Part shown: piece by piece, positions 46,273 to 54,928 of the stretch
How the letters are laid out: every line of letters begins with the position of its first letter
Position numbering within the stretch: the stretch's first letter is position 1
DNA from: Pseudomonas atagonensis
Lineage (GTDB): Bacteria > Pseudomonadota > Gammaproteobacteria > Pseudomonadales > Pseudomonadaceae
DNA: 64,000 nucleotides
Direction of reading: 5' to 3'
NCBI RefSeq assembly: GCF_011369485.1
Contig: NZ_VXCA01000035.1
Coordinates: 178,364-242,363, forward strand
The notes under the pieces: model-generated
What the model saw: only the letters and a program-made list of their open reading frames with translations
The model's database searches: none
Told to the model about the DNA's origin: nothing
Translations under genes and position numbers: made by a program

Positions 46273-46893
46273 TTAGCGAAGGGCTTTCCAGGCCGCCACG
46301 TAGGCCTTGGCATTGGCCGCCACTTGCTCAGTCGTCATGCCCGGTTTGAACAGCCCGGAACCGAGGCCGAAACCTTTGACGCCAGCGTCGATGAACGCCT
46401 GCATGTTGTCCGGCGTAATCCCGCCGACCGGCGCCAGCACCGTTCCGGATGGCAACACCGCCAGCCAGGCTTTGACGACCGCCGGGCCCATCTGCTCGGC
46501 CGGGAACAGCTTGAGGATGTCCGCACCCTCCTCCAGCGCCGCAAAGGCTTCGGTCGGCGTGGCAACGCCCGGCGACAGATACAGCCCAGCCGCTTTCGCT
46601 GCGCGCAACACTTTGGCATCGCTGTGCGGCATGACAATCACTTGGCCACCGGCCTCCTTCACCAACTCGACCTGCTCCGGCGTCAGCACTGTACCGGCGC
46701 CGATCAGGCAATCGGCGGGCAAGGTCTTGCGCAGGATGCGGATACTTTCGTACGGCGAAGGGGAATTGAGCGGTACTTCGATGACGCGAAATCCGGCCGC
46801 ATACAGGACTTCTCCGACAGCGGCGGCCTCCTGCGGATGCAGGCCACGCAGGATCGCGATCAGACCGTTTTGTGCCAGTGCTTGCTTGAGCAT
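46273..46893 (-). CDS. dgoA: 2-dehydro-3-deoxy-6-phosphogalactonate aldolase
   Basis: A 206-residue class I aldolase of the KDPG family, cleaving KDPGal to pyruvate and glyceraldehyde-3-phosphate. Key features are LIAILRGLHP, IGAGTVLTPEQ and the Schiff-base lysine in ILKLFPAEQMGP, with the phosphate-binding APVGGITPDNM. It lies 20 nt after dgoK and 48 nt before dgoD on the same strand. Confidence 0.95.
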   Translation of the reverse strand: MLKQALAQNGLIAILRGLHPQEAAAVGEVLYAAGFRVIEVPLNSPSPYESIRILRKTLPADCLIGAGTVLTPEQVELVKEAGGQVIVMPHSDAKVLRAAKAAGLYLSPGVATPTEAFAALEEGADILKLFPAEQMGPAVVKAWLAVLPSGTVLAPVGGITPDNMQAFIDAGVKGFGLGSGLFKPGMTTEQVAANAKAYVAAWKALR

Positions 46894-46912
46894 TTCAGGC
46901 CTCCAGTCAGGG

Positions 46913-47902
46913 TTAACGGGATGAGGAATCGATCAGTCCGGCAGCCAGCGCCAGTTGCCACAGCCCACGTTCGGTGGCCTGCTCGGCCAGCGTCACTTTG
47001 GCAAAACCGCAGGTATCCAGGGCTCGGCTGTAGCGCGCGCAGAGTTGTGCGTTGCCGATGAGGATGATCGAAGGAAGATTGGGGTTATTGCGGCGACGGC
47101 GTTGAGCGGCAGCGAGCGCTGCCAGTTCATGGCCGATCATCAGACCGGACAGATAATCGGCTTGCGCGGTCGGGCTGAGTTCACCGGTCAGGCCCAGTGT
47201 CCGGGCACTGAACAAAGTCGACAGCACACCGAGTTCGCCGTCAGCCGACAACGCGATCTGCACGCCACGGTCAAACGCCTGACCATCGAACGTAGCGCTG
47301 TGCTGTTGCGTACGGCCAAGGATGCTGTGTTCGCTGAGCACGGCGAACACTTCGCCGGTCATGAACGTATCGAAATGCGTGATGCGGCCATCGACCACGT
47401 TCACCCATTTCGAGTGACTGCCCGGCAGGCCGATCAGCAGATCATTGCCAGTCTCGACCGGCAGATTCTGCAGGACGCCAAGCACCTGGGTTTCTTCGCC
47501 GCGCATCACATTCGGCAGACGCGAACGCTGAATCACACCCGGCACGATGTGCACATCGACACCGCGAAGACTACGAACGGTTTGCAGGGATTTTCCGAGA
47601 TCGGCGACGTTGGCCGGCGTATCGCGGTAGGACGCTTCGCGCCAGCCCTGGGCGCTGCCGACCATGCCGCAGGCAATCACCGGCAAGTCGGGCTGTGCGT
47701 CGAGCCAGTCGCCGCAAGCCTCATCAAACGCCAGTTCAAAACCCTCGGCGCATTCACGACCGTTGATGACGCGCAGCGTCTTCGGCAACTGCATGATCCC
47801 GAACGACAGCGACCGCTGCGCCAGCACCTGCCCGCCCGCCGCGAGTTTGTAAGCACGTAATGAGGTCGTCCCCCAGTCGAGCGCGATCAATTGCGCCTGC
47901 AT
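46913..47902 (-). CDS. dgoK: 2-dehydro-3-deoxygalactonokinase
   Basis: A 329-residue DgoK-family sugar kinase (ASKHA fold) that phosphorylates 2-keto-3-deoxygalactonate. The N-terminal phosphate loop is ALDWGTTSLRAYKL; later motifs include GLPGSHSKWVNV and FMTGEVFAVLSEHS. It is first in the dgo operon. The ATG at 47902 is preceded by AGGTGAAG inside an A-rich leader that resembles Crc/Hfq targets. The promoter is described at 47941-48000. Confidence 0.94.
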   Translation of the reverse strand: MQAQLIALDWGTTSLRAYKLAAGGQVLAQRSLSFGIMQLPKTLRVINGRECAEGFELAFDEACGDWLDAQPDLPVIACGMVGSAQGWREASYRDTPANVADLGKSLQTVRSLRGVDVHIVPGVIQRSRLPNVMRGEETQVLGVLQNLPVETGNDLLIGLPGSHSKWVNVVDGRITHFDTFMTGEVFAVLSEHSILGRTQQHSATFDGQAFDRGVQIALSADGELGVLSTLFSARTLGLTGELSPTAQADYLSGLMIGHELAALAAAQRRRRNNPNLPSIILIGNAQLCARYSRALDTCGFAKVTLAEQATERGLWQLALAAGLIDSSSR

Positions 47903-47940
47903 CGCTTCACCTGTTTTGTTTTTGGCAGTGAGTGCGACGG

Positions 47941-48000
47941 ACTATAGACCTCCCAAGCGGGAAATCTCAATATGTAATTTTACATCCCATATTTCGGGAT
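47941..48000 (-). promoter_or_regulatory. dgo operon promoter and operator
   Basis: On the minus strand: palindrome ATCCC-N7-GGGAT (47984-48000), 13 bp, -35 TTGAGA (47965-47970), 18-bp spacer, -10 TATAGT (47941-47946), then a leader of about 30 nt with CAAAAACAAAACA just before the AGGTGA ribosome site. A second short palindrome TGTAA-AA-TTACA abuts the -35. The same arrangement precedes the SDR gene at 61655-61714: 32 of the 36 bases at 47965-48000 are identical. Confidence 0.82.
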
Positions 48001-48906
48001 GGTATCGGTCCAGGGAGTAAACCGTTCAACGACGTCGAAATTCTTGTTGATGATGACCTTCAGCGTTTCGTGCTCTATGGATCCAACCTCATGCGTACGA
48101 CCTTTCTCGTCAGTCATTCCGGGTTCCAGACGTCCGTCACCACGAATGATGGTGTACGCCGCAAAGGCAGCCGGGGTTTCCTCTGGCCCTGAAACAATCC
48201 CCAGTTTCGTCCTGCTCGGTGCAAACGAGGCCAGCATGCCGGCGTAGGGCACATCGCTGCACAGTCCGAGGCTGTCGATCTGGTCATGTCCCACCGCCAA
48301 TTCATAGCGCCAGCGCACGATGCATACAGACGCAAGAGGCAGCAACGACCTTGGTTGATCAGACTGTTTGAGGGAGATACGCGGTGGGGCCACGCGAGGG
48401 TTTTCGATGGCGGCAATGAATCGCGACGTGGGCATGTACATGACTTTCGAGTAGTACGCCACGAAAGGGAATGCAGTGATCGCCACCTTGCAGGGAATGT
48501 ATTCCTGCGGCTTGAGCATCTGCACCAGCTCGGCCGGTCTGATGTCGTTATGGCCGTCATTGACGGCGTGATTCTCGACGCTGATATTCGCGAACATCTC
48601 GTACCGACGATCGCCCTCGATCAAGCGCACGCCGCTGACAATTCCCGACGCTTCCAAAAGGATTTTGTGCTCGACGGAAAAATCCGTATCACCGTTCAAC
48701 GAGCAATGAATCCAGGTACCGATCTGCCCGCTTCGCCCATGATCCTCATACAGGTCAATCAGGTTTCTGTCCGAGGTGAAACGCAGGTCATAGGAGGAAT
48801 ACCTCTCGTGATCGATCGAGACAAACTCAAGCCTGGCGGGAGGAACATTCAGATGCATACATGAAGAACATAAAGCGAACACCAAAACCAACAGCAACCT
48901 TGCCAT
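47980..48906 (-). CDS. Orphan lipoprotein of unknown function
   Basis: A 308-residue protein with a lipoprotein signal (MARLLLVLVFALCSSC, Cys about 16). The mature part looks beta-rich with scattered Cys (WIHCSLNG, EYIPCKV, SVCIVRW, LGLCSDV). I recognise no family. ATG at 48906 is preferred to the TTG at 48924 because GGAG is upstream and it opens the signal peptide. Its last seven codons and stop overlap the palindromic operator of the dgo promoter. Base use is slightly less GC-rich than that of its neighbours, hinting at later arrival. Confidence 0.72.
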   Translation of the reverse strand: MARLLLVLVFALCSSCMHLNVPPARLEFVSIDHERYSSYDLRFTSDRNLIDLYEDHGRSGQIGTWIHCSLNGDTDFSVEHKILLEASGIVSGVRLIEGDRRYEMFANISVENHAVNDGHNDIRPAELVQMLKPQEYIPCKVAITAFPFVAYYSKVMYMPTSRFIAAIENPRVAPPRISLKQSDQPRSLLPLASVCIVRWRYELAVGHDQIDSLGLCSDVPYAGMLASFAPSRTKLGIVSGPEETPAAFAAYTIIRGDGRLEPGMTDEKGRTHEVGSIEHETLKVIINKNFDVVERFTPWTDTIPKYGM

Positions 48907-48962
48907 TACCACTCCAAAAGCCAACCACAGGGAACGTCATTGAAGACTGTCATCATTGATGT

Positions 48963-49442
48963 TCAGCCCTCGGCAAACTCACGCAACACCTTGCCGTCCA
49001 TGCGGTAGCGTACCCACTCTTCCTGCGGCTGGGCGCCGAGGGACTTGTAGAAATCGATGGCCGGGGTGTTCCAGTCCAGCACGCTCCATTCGAAGCGGCC
49101 GCAGTCGTTGGCGCAGGCGATTTTCGCCAGGTGGCGCAGCAGGGTTTTGCCGGCACCGCCGCCACGCTGTTCCGGGGTGATGTAGAGGTCTTCGAGGTAC
49201 AGGCAATTGCTGCCCAGCCAGGTCGAATAGCTGAAGAAGAACACCGCGAAACCGATCGGTAAACCGTCGCGCAGGCAGATCAGGCCGTGAGCGGTGGCGC
49301 CTTCACCAAACAGGCTGCGTTCGATGTCGGCGACGCTGGCGATCACTTCGTGGCGGGCCTTTTCGAAATCTGCCAGTTCGGTGATGAAGGCGAGGATTTG
49401 CGGAGCATCGCTGGGAGTCGCCGGGCGGATTTCGATCGTCAT
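48963..49442 (-). CDS. GNAT N-acetyltransferase (diamine acetyltransferase-like)
   Basis: A 159-residue GNAT protein: IRPATPSDAPQILAFI at the start, the acetyl-CoA-binding LYITPEQRGGGAGKTLLRHL near residue 88, then FEWSVLDWNTPAIDFYKSLGA. The spacing resembles spermidine/spermine acetyltransferases, but the substrate is not certain. The next gene on the same strand is the orphan lipoprotein, 57 nt on; there is no clear operon. Confidence 0.9.
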   Translation of the reverse strand: MTIEIRPATPSDAPQILAFITELADFEKARHEVIASVADIERSLFGEGATAHGLICLRDGLPIGFAVFFFSYSTWLGSNCLYLEDLYITPEQRGGGAGKTLLRHLAKIACANDCGRFEWSVLDWNTPAIDFYKSLGAQPQEEWVRYRMDGKVLREFAEG

Positions 49443-49520
49443 GGACGGGCCTTGTCGGAAAAGGAAAACGCCATACTAAAGCCGTGGGCAGCGCTCGTCA
49501 CACTCCAAACCTGATGAGGA

Positions 49521-49619
49521 ACCCTGTGGCGAGGGGGATTTATCCCCGCTGGACTGCGCAGCAGTCCCATTTTTCAGGGCCGCTTGGCGCCCCAACGGGG
49601 GGTAAATCCCCTCGCCATA
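49521..49619. repeat. REPIN-type inverted repeat (GTGGCGAGGGG family)
   Basis: ACCCTGTGGCGAGGGGGATT (from 49521) faces GGTAAATCCCCTCGCCATAG (to 49620), with inner GC-rich hairpins. It belongs to the family seen at 7061 and 14154. It lies between divergent GNAT and HD genes. Confidence 0.85.
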
Positions 49620-49664
49620 GAAGTATCATCAACTGAAAATCTACGACAGCCAGTAAGGATGCTT

Positions 49665-50318
49665 ATGAACGATGTTACTTTCGCGCCACGCTCCACACTT
49701 GCTGCCGAGTTGCTGCCCCATGCTCTGGAACCTTCAGACGACGGTGCGCACGACCTCGCGCACTTGCAGCGGGTCTGGCACAACGTGCGCACCTTGCACG
49801 CCGAGGAAGGTGGCGATCTTGAAGTGCTGCTCGCTGCCACGCTGCTGCACGATTGCGTGGCCGTCGAGAAGAACTCGCCACTGCGTGCACAGGCGTCGCG
49901 GCTGGCGGCGGAAAAAGCTTCGGCGGTACTTGCCGGGATGAACTGGCCCGGCGAAAAAATCAGCAAAGTCGTCCACGCCATCGAAGCCCACAGTTTTTCC
50001 GCCAGCATCACCCCGCTGACCCTTGAAGCAAAACTGCTGCAGGACGCCGACCGTCTCGACTCGCTGGGCATGCTCGGCGTCGCCCGCACGTTCTACGTCG
50101 CCGGGCGTATGGGTTCTGCGCTTTACGACCCCGAGGATCCCGAAGCGCAGCGACGCGACTACGACGACAAACGTTTTTGCCTCGACCATTTCCAGACCAA
50201 ACTGCTGCACCTCGCCGAGGGTTTCCAGACCGCCACCGGCCAGCGTCTGGCGCAAATTCGCCATCAGCGCCTGAAGGGTTTCATGGAGCAGTTCAAGGAA
50301 GAAATCGGCATCGTCTGA
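49665..50318 (+). CDS. HD-domain phosphohydrolase (YedJ/YpgQ-like)
   Basis: A 217-residue HD-superfamily protein. Metal ligands are the His of AHDLAHLQRVWHN (about residue 30), the HD pair in TLLHDCVAVEK, and Asp in LLQDADRLDSLG. The group includes metal-dependent nucleotide pyrophosphohydrolases; the exact substrate is unknown. ATG at 49665 has AAGGA 6 nt upstream, while the ATG at 49659 overlaps it. It is monocistronic downstream of a REPIN. Confidence 0.88.
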   Translation: MNDVTFAPRSTLAAELLPHALEPSDDGAHDLAHLQRVWHNVRTLHAEEGGDLEVLLAATLLHDCVAVEKNSPLRAQASRLAAEKASAVLAGMNWPGEKISKVVHAIEAHSFSASITPLTLEAKLLQDADRLDSLGMLGVARTFYVAGRMGSALYDPEDPEAQRRDYDDKRFCLDHFQTKLLHLAEGFQTATGQRLAQIRHQRLKGFMEQFKEEIGIV

Positions 50319-50427
50319 GCGTTACTCCGGCCGGTGACGATCCTGACTTCAGCAACCTCAGACCTAAGCCATGTGTGTGGCGTGTTATCTAGATGGCGCT
50401 CAATTTTTCCGGTCAAGGAACCGCGTC

Positions 50428-51624
50428 ATGTCGCAAGCAACACCTCAGGTTTCAGGCAAGCTGTTCGGCCTGTTCTGCCTCGCCAGTTATCTGCTTTCAC
50501 TTTCTTACGGCTCGACGTTTCTGCTGTCGCTGTTGATCAGTGCTCGCGGCGGCAACGAACACGATGCCGGCAGTGTGATTTCGGCGGCGATGCTCAGCAC
50601 GTTTGTGGCGGTGCTGCTCTCGGGGCATCTGTCGGATCTGCTGGGAGCGGCGCGCTCGATTGCGCTGTTTGGCGTGCTGTTGGTCGCGGCCAGCCTGGGC
50701 TTTGCGATGACGTCGGGGTTTGGTCATCTGTTGTTGTTTTTTGGCTTATTGCTGGGCTTGGGCTGGGGCGTGTTTTATACCTTGGGGCCGATCATTGTCG
50801 CGAGTCTGGTAAGTCCGGCGCAGCGGGCCAAATACTTCGCTCTGCTGTCGGGCAGCATGATGACCGGCATCGGCAGCGGCCCGTTACTCGGGCGTGCAGC
50901 GAGTGCCATGGGATTGCCGGTGACATCGGCGTTTTATCTGGCGGCGCTGGCGAGTCTGACTGGCGTGCTGTTGTTCTGGCTGCTCGGGTCGAGATTGCAC
51001 AGTAGCCAAGCCACCAGTGCGGCAAAAATCACTTGGCGCGCCACCACGCGAGTGCTCGGTTCGCGCGCGTTGTTCCCGATCATCATGGTCGGTCTCGGTG
51101 GCTGCGTGTTCGGCGGGCTGTCGAGTTTTCAGACCAGTTACGCCGCCGCTCGCTCGCTGGATTACTCGCTGTTCTTTCTTGGTTTCATGAGCGCTGCCAT
51201 CAGCAGCCGAATGCTGATCGCAGGCTTCGTGGTCAAACGTGATCCGCTGCGTGCCTCGTGTCTGCTGTCGGGGTTGATGCTGGCATCGATTGTCCTGTTC
51301 GCGTTCGGCGTGCACAGCGCGTTCCTTTATCTGCTGGCCGCGCTGATGCTCGGTGTCGGTTACGGCCTCACCTATTCGGTGATCAATGGCCTCGCCGCCA
51401 ACGAAGCACCGACCGGCACCACATCGCAGGCCTTGCTGCTGTTCAGTCTGTCGTACTTTATCGGCGTGTTTGGCTTTCCGTTGCTGGCGGGGAAAATCAT
51501 TGTCGAGCACGGCATGGCGATATTGCTGTTGACGGTGCTGTCAGTCGCGCTGGCGAACTGGCTGATCACCGTCGGGCGTCTGTTCTGGCGACGGGTCAGC
51601 GTCAAAACCGTCGCGGCGAGTTAG
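50428..51624 (+). CDS. MFS transporter
   Basis: A 398-residue, 12-helix major facilitator: helices begin with KLFGLFCLASYLLSLSYGS and AMLSTFVAVLLSGHLSDLL (a motif A-like SGHLSDLLGAARS at about 75). Motif-like glycine patterns are in GLLLGLGWGVFYTLGP and AALMLGVGYGLTYSVING. Drug or small-metabolite efflux is likely, but the substrate is unknown. ATG at 50428 with AAGGAA upstream is preferred to the longer frame from 50371. Confidence 0.88.
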   Translation: MSQATPQVSGKLFGLFCLASYLLSLSYGSTFLLSLLISARGGNEHDAGSVISAAMLSTFVAVLLSGHLSDLLGAARSIALFGVLLVAASLGFAMTSGFGHLLLFFGLLLGLGWGVFYTLGPIIVASLVSPAQRAKYFALLSGSMMTGIGSGPLLGRAASAMGLPVTSAFYLAALASLTGVLLFWLLGSRLHSSQATSAAKITWRATTRVLGSRALFPIIMVGLGGCVFGGLSSFQTSYAAARSLDYSLFFLGFMSAAISSRMLIAGFVVKRDPLRASCLLSGLMLASIVLFAFGVHSAFLYLLAALMLGVGYGLTYSVINGLAANEAPTGTTSQALLLFSLSYFIGVFGFPLLAGKIIVEHGMAILLLTVLSVALANWLITVGRLFWRRVSVKTVAAS

Positions 51625-51706
51625 ACCGTTCGTCGTTCATCAGGCACCATTCCATCACAAGGACAGACCAACGACAGGTAAGGATTCCAATCACTGGAGA
51701 CGCCCT

Positions 51707-52036
51707 ATGATCCCGTCAAGGTTGACTGCCCTCATCTTCACCGCCCTGCTCTGCCCGGCGGCATTCGCCGCCACTGCCGCAGGAACCGGCCCGACCGACC
51801 CGGTCGAACGCCCCAAAGCCCCCGCCATCCAGAGTGCCCCCGGCATGAACACCGATGGCTCCGGCGTGGAAAACGCACTGCCACCCGCCACCGGCACTGA
51901 TCCACGCACCCAAGGCAACGATCCGGGGCGTCAGGGTGGGACGTCCGGCAATCCCGTCCCGCCTGATAATTCCGGCACCGGCATCGGCTCGAAAACCACC
52001 ACCGGTGGCTCGGGCTCTGAAGGTTCCGGTCAGTAG
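51707..52036 (+). CDS. Small exported Gly/Pro/Ser/Thr-rich protein
   Basis: A 109-residue protein with signal peptide MIPSRLTALIFTALLCPAAFAA and a disordered low-complexity mature part (TGPTDPVERPKAP, then GTDPRTQGNDPGRQGG and TTTGGSGSEGSGQ). No domain is recognised. It may be a secreted or periplasmic disordered protein. It lies 43 nt upstream of the next small gene, on the same strand. Confidence 0.65.
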   Translation: MIPSRLTALIFTALLCPAAFAATAAGTGPTDPVERPKAPAIQSAPGMNTDGSGVENALPPATGTDPRTQGNDPGRQGGTSGNPVPPDNSGTGIGSKTTTGGSGSEGSGQ

Positions 52037-52079
52037 TTCGCCGACGCGAGCGTCCTATTCAATCCATGAAGAGGTAACC

Positions 52080-52337
52080 ATGAACGTCGATAAAAACCTG
52101 GAAAAAGAAGTCCTCACCCGCCTGCTGCATGCCCACCCGAGTGGACTTGGCAAGGAGGTACTGGACAATTATCGGGGCGAGAAAGTCGTGGCCAGTGCCC
52201 TCGCCGCTTTGCAGGATCGTGGACTGATTCACCACGGACATGTGACCTGCAACGAGGCTGGCGAACATTCGCTGAACCTGCCGATCAAGCTCAGCGCCGC
52301 CGGCGTTGAAGCGGCACGCAAGCTCGATCTGCAGTAG
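52080..52337 (+). CDS. Small conserved protein, winged-helix-like
   Basis: An 85-residue protein (MNVDKNLEKEVLTRLLHAHP, then a helix-turn-helix-like ALAALQDRGLIHHGHV and LSAAGVEAARKL). The pattern suggests a small winged helix fold such as in replication or toxin-antitoxin regulators, but no assignment is safe. The ATG at 52080 has GAGG upstream. It is probably cotranscribed with the preceding small exported protein. Confidence 0.65.
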   Translation: MNVDKNLEKEVLTRLLHAHPSGLGKEVLDNYRGEKVVASALAALQDRGLIHHGHVTCNEAGEHSLNLPIKLSAAGVEAARKLDLQ

Positions 52338-52379
52338 TGCACAGGTCGTTCGTCGCAGACGCGGCGAACGACCGGCAAA

Positions 52380-53309
52380 TTAGTTGACAGTGGACTCGCG
52401 GATAAACGCATCCACTTCGGCCGTCCCCGGCGAAGTCGCCGGGCCCCACCGGGTCACTGCCAACGCCGCTGCCGCATTCGCCCGCCGTGCTGCGTCATGG
52501 GCGGACAAGCCTTGAGCCAACCCCGCAACAAACACTCCGGCATGCGCATCGCCAGCGCCATTGCTGTCCACAGCGGTCACGACAAATCCTGGCACATGAA
52601 GACGTTCGCCACGCTGATGAATCCAGCACCCTTGCGGCCCGTCGCGCACCACCATCAACACGTCGGCAGGCAGATGTTCAGCGAGGCGATCCAGCGCCAC
52701 ACCGATTTCGTCAGCGCCGGTAAACCGCAATGCCTCGACACTGTTGCTGGTCCACACATCAATGCGCGGCAGCAACGCCTGCATCAAAGGTGAATCCGGC
52801 GATTCCACCAACGGTCCCGGATCGAACACCACATGAAGGGTCGCCGGCAGCGCCAGCGTCCAGTCGAGCAACGCCTGCGCCTTGCCTTCGTGCAGCAGGC
52901 TGTAACCGCTGAGGTAAACGTAATCGCCCGCCTCGGCCGCCACACTGTTCAAGTCATCGATCGTCACCTCACCTTCGGCGCCGATGTAGGAAATGAAACT
53001 GCGCTCGGCCGACGCGTCGGTCAGTGCCACGCACAAACCGGTGTCGCGTTGTGCAGGCTGGCGGATGCCGATGTGAATGTCTTCAGCGTTCATCGCCTGG
53101 CGTGCCAGATCACCGAAACGTCCGCTGCCATGGCGGCCCAGATAGACGACAGGCAAACCGTTACGCACAGCGGCAGCCATTACGTTGAAACCGCCGCCGG
53201 CTTCGAAACCGGCCGATTGCGCCAGCACGTCGCCGCCGATCTGCGGCAGTTTATCCACGGCCATGACCAGATCGATGATGACCTGGCCGGTGTGCAACAT
53301 CTTAGGCAT
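52380..53309 (-). CDS. PfkB-family carbohydrate/nucleoside kinase
   Basis: A 309-residue ribokinase-fold kinase: the first signature GGGFNVMAAAVRNGLPVVYLG near residue 40, ATP/anion-hole motif DSNGAGDAHAGVF near 255 with catalytic Asp. It starts at ATG 53309, overlapping the permease stop in ATGCCTAA, so the two are translationally coupled. With the permease and the ADP-ribosylglycohydrolase-fold protein it probably phosphorylates a ribose-like sugar released from a nucleoside (inference). Confidence 0.88.
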   Translation of the reverse strand: MPKMLHTGQVIIDLVMAVDKLPQIGGDVLAQSAGFEAGGGFNVMAAAVRNGLPVVYLGRHGSGRFGDLARQAMNAEDIHIGIRQPAQRDTGLCVALTDASAERSFISYIGAEGEVTIDDLNSVAAEAGDYVYLSGYSLLHEGKAQALLDWTLALPATLHVVFDPGPLVESPDSPLMQALLPRIDVWTSNSVEALRFTGADEIGVALDRLAEHLPADVLMVVRDGPQGCWIHQRGERLHVPGFVVTAVDSNGAGDAHAGVFVAGLAQGLSAHDAARRANAAAALAVTRWGPATSPGTAEVDAFIRESTVN

Positions 53310-54768
53310 GAGCACTCTCGACTTGCGCGGCACGGCGGTCTTTCGCCCCGCCGAGGATCATGTAAAGGCCACCCGCAACCACGAAGGTAACGATCCAGCC
53401 AAGACCGTTATGGCCCAGCCACGAGTCTGACAGGAAGCCTTTGAACCAGACGTTCTCCGCGGTGGTGCCGATGGTGGTGAAGCTGAAGCCGAGCACGATG
53501 GCAATCGCCCACGCGCCGAACGCGCGCCACTCGATGCCGCCGCGATACCAATAAGCACTGCTCGGGCTCACATCGAGCAAGTCTTTGGGGCTGTAGTAGT
53601 GACGATGAATCAGGTCGACGACAAAGATCCCGACCCACGCGGTGATCGGCACCGCCAGCAGGGAAATGAAGGTGATGAACGGGCCATAGAAGCTGTCGGC
53701 GATCAGCATGAAGTAGATCGAACCGGCGAAGATCGCGACGATATCGACCACCACGGCGTACACGCGCTTGACCTTCAGGCCGAGGGTCAACGTGGTCAAA
53801 CCGGCGGAGTACACCGAGAGGTTGTTCGACAGCAGCAGGCCACCGAATGCGGTGATCAGGTACGGCACGGCCATCCAGGTCGGCAGCATGTCGCGGATCG
53901 CCACGATCGGGTCAGTCGCCGAGGCGAGGTCATTGTTACCCACCGACAGCAGGCCGCCGAGGGTGATCAGTAGCACCAGCGGGATGCCCGCACCGAACGC
54001 CGCGGACGCGACCAGACGCACGGCTTTGACACTGCGATGCTGATAGCGCGACATGTCGGCGCCGGCGTTGGCCCAACCGATGCCGGTGCCGGCGGCCATG
54101 GTGCCGATGCCGATGATCATCGCGCTCATCGGCGCAGGGGTGGCGTTGAACACCGCGCTCCAGTCGATGGTGGCGCAGAGGAAACCGCCGACCAGAATAT
54201 TCAGCGCGCCGAACACGTAGGTCGCCCACTTCTGAATCACCAGCAACGTGGCGTGACCGAGACCGGACACCGACAAGGTCAGCAGAACGAAAATCGCGAT
54301 GAAGATCAGCGTCAGCACTGGCGCGCTTTTGGCTTCCACTGGCGAGCCGAACAGGATCGAACACAGCGACAGCAACACGAACGCGGCAGTGGTGGTGTTG
54401 ACGGTTTCCCAGCCCAGCCGCGACATCAGCGAGACCAGTGTCGGGCCGATGTTGCCGCGCACACCGAAGATCGCTCGCGACAAGGTCAGGCTCGGCGCAC
54501 GACCGCGACGACCGGCAATCGAGATGATCCCGACCACCGCGAACGAACCGGCGGCGCCGAGGATAGCGACAATGATCGCCTGCCAGATCGCCAGGCCGCG
54601 AAAGGCGACCAGCGTGGCACCCAGCGGCAGGCCGAGAATGGAAATGTTGGCGGCGAACCAGACCCAGAACAGTTGCAGCGGATGACCGTTGCACTCGGCT
54701 TCCGGCACCGGTTCGATGCCGCGGGTTTCCAGTTGCCCGGCGCTTTGCCCGGCGTTTGATGAACTCAT
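53302..54768 (-). CDS. NCS1 cytosine-permease-type transporter
   Basis: A 488-residue, 12-helix nucleobase:cation symporter-1 (CodB-like): LFWVWFAANISILGLPLGA at the start, then RAIFGVRGNIGPTLVSLMSRLGW, a region highly conserved in purine/cytosine permeases, and SNNLSVYSAGLTTLTLGL. Substrates are nucleobases, nucleosides or related compounds. ATG at 54768 has GGAG upstream. It lies between the glycohydrolase-fold gene (160 nt upstream, with a hairpin in the gap) and the PfkB kinase (8-nt overlap). Confidence 0.9.
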   Translation of the reverse strand: MSSSNAGQSAGQLETRGIEPVPEAECNGHPLQLFWVWFAANISILGLPLGATLVAFRGLAIWQAIIVAILGAAGSFAVVGIISIAGRRGRAPSLTLSRAIFGVRGNIGPTLVSLMSRLGWETVNTTTAAFVLLSLCSILFGSPVEAKSAPVLTLIFIAIFVLLTLSVSGLGHATLLVIQKWATYVFGALNILVGGFLCATIDWSAVFNATPAPMSAMIIGIGTMAAGTGIGWANAGADMSRYQHRSVKAVRLVASAAFGAGIPLVLLITLGGLLSVGNNDLASATDPIVAIRDMLPTWMAVPYLITAFGGLLLSNNLSVYSAGLTTLTLGLKVKRVYAVVVDIVAIFAGSIYFMLIADSFYGPFITFISLLAVPITAWVGIFVVDLIHRHYYSPKDLLDVSPSSAYWYRGGIEWRAFGAWAIAIVLGFSFTTIGTTAENVWFKGFLSDSWLGHNGLGWIVTFVVAGGLYMILGGAKDRRAAQVESAHA

Positions 54769-54895
54769 GAACAGTGCTCCTGTTTGCCTTTTTTGTGGTT
54801 GTGGCAATGACGCAGAACGACAAGACATCCCGGCCTTCCTGGGCCTGTCTGCGCGATCCATTGCAGGTTGGAAAAATCAGTTTTGCGGTGCGCCT

Positions 54896-54915
54896 ATCGC
54901 TGGCAAGCCAGCGAT
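54896..54915. repeat. Short palindrome in the permease leader
   Basis: ATCGCTGGCAAGCCAGCGAT: 9-bp perfect arms around a 2-nt centre, 14 nt after the glycohydrolase-fold stop. It may stabilise the 3' end of the upstream mRNA segment or be a solo REP-like sequence. There is no U-run. Confidence 0.6.
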
Positions 54916-54928
54916 GGCGTCAGTTCAA

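Noticed and set aside
45103..47061. 652-codon open frame antisense across dgoD and dgoA
   Set aside because: Covers two well-supported genes and an intergenic gap; no family features.
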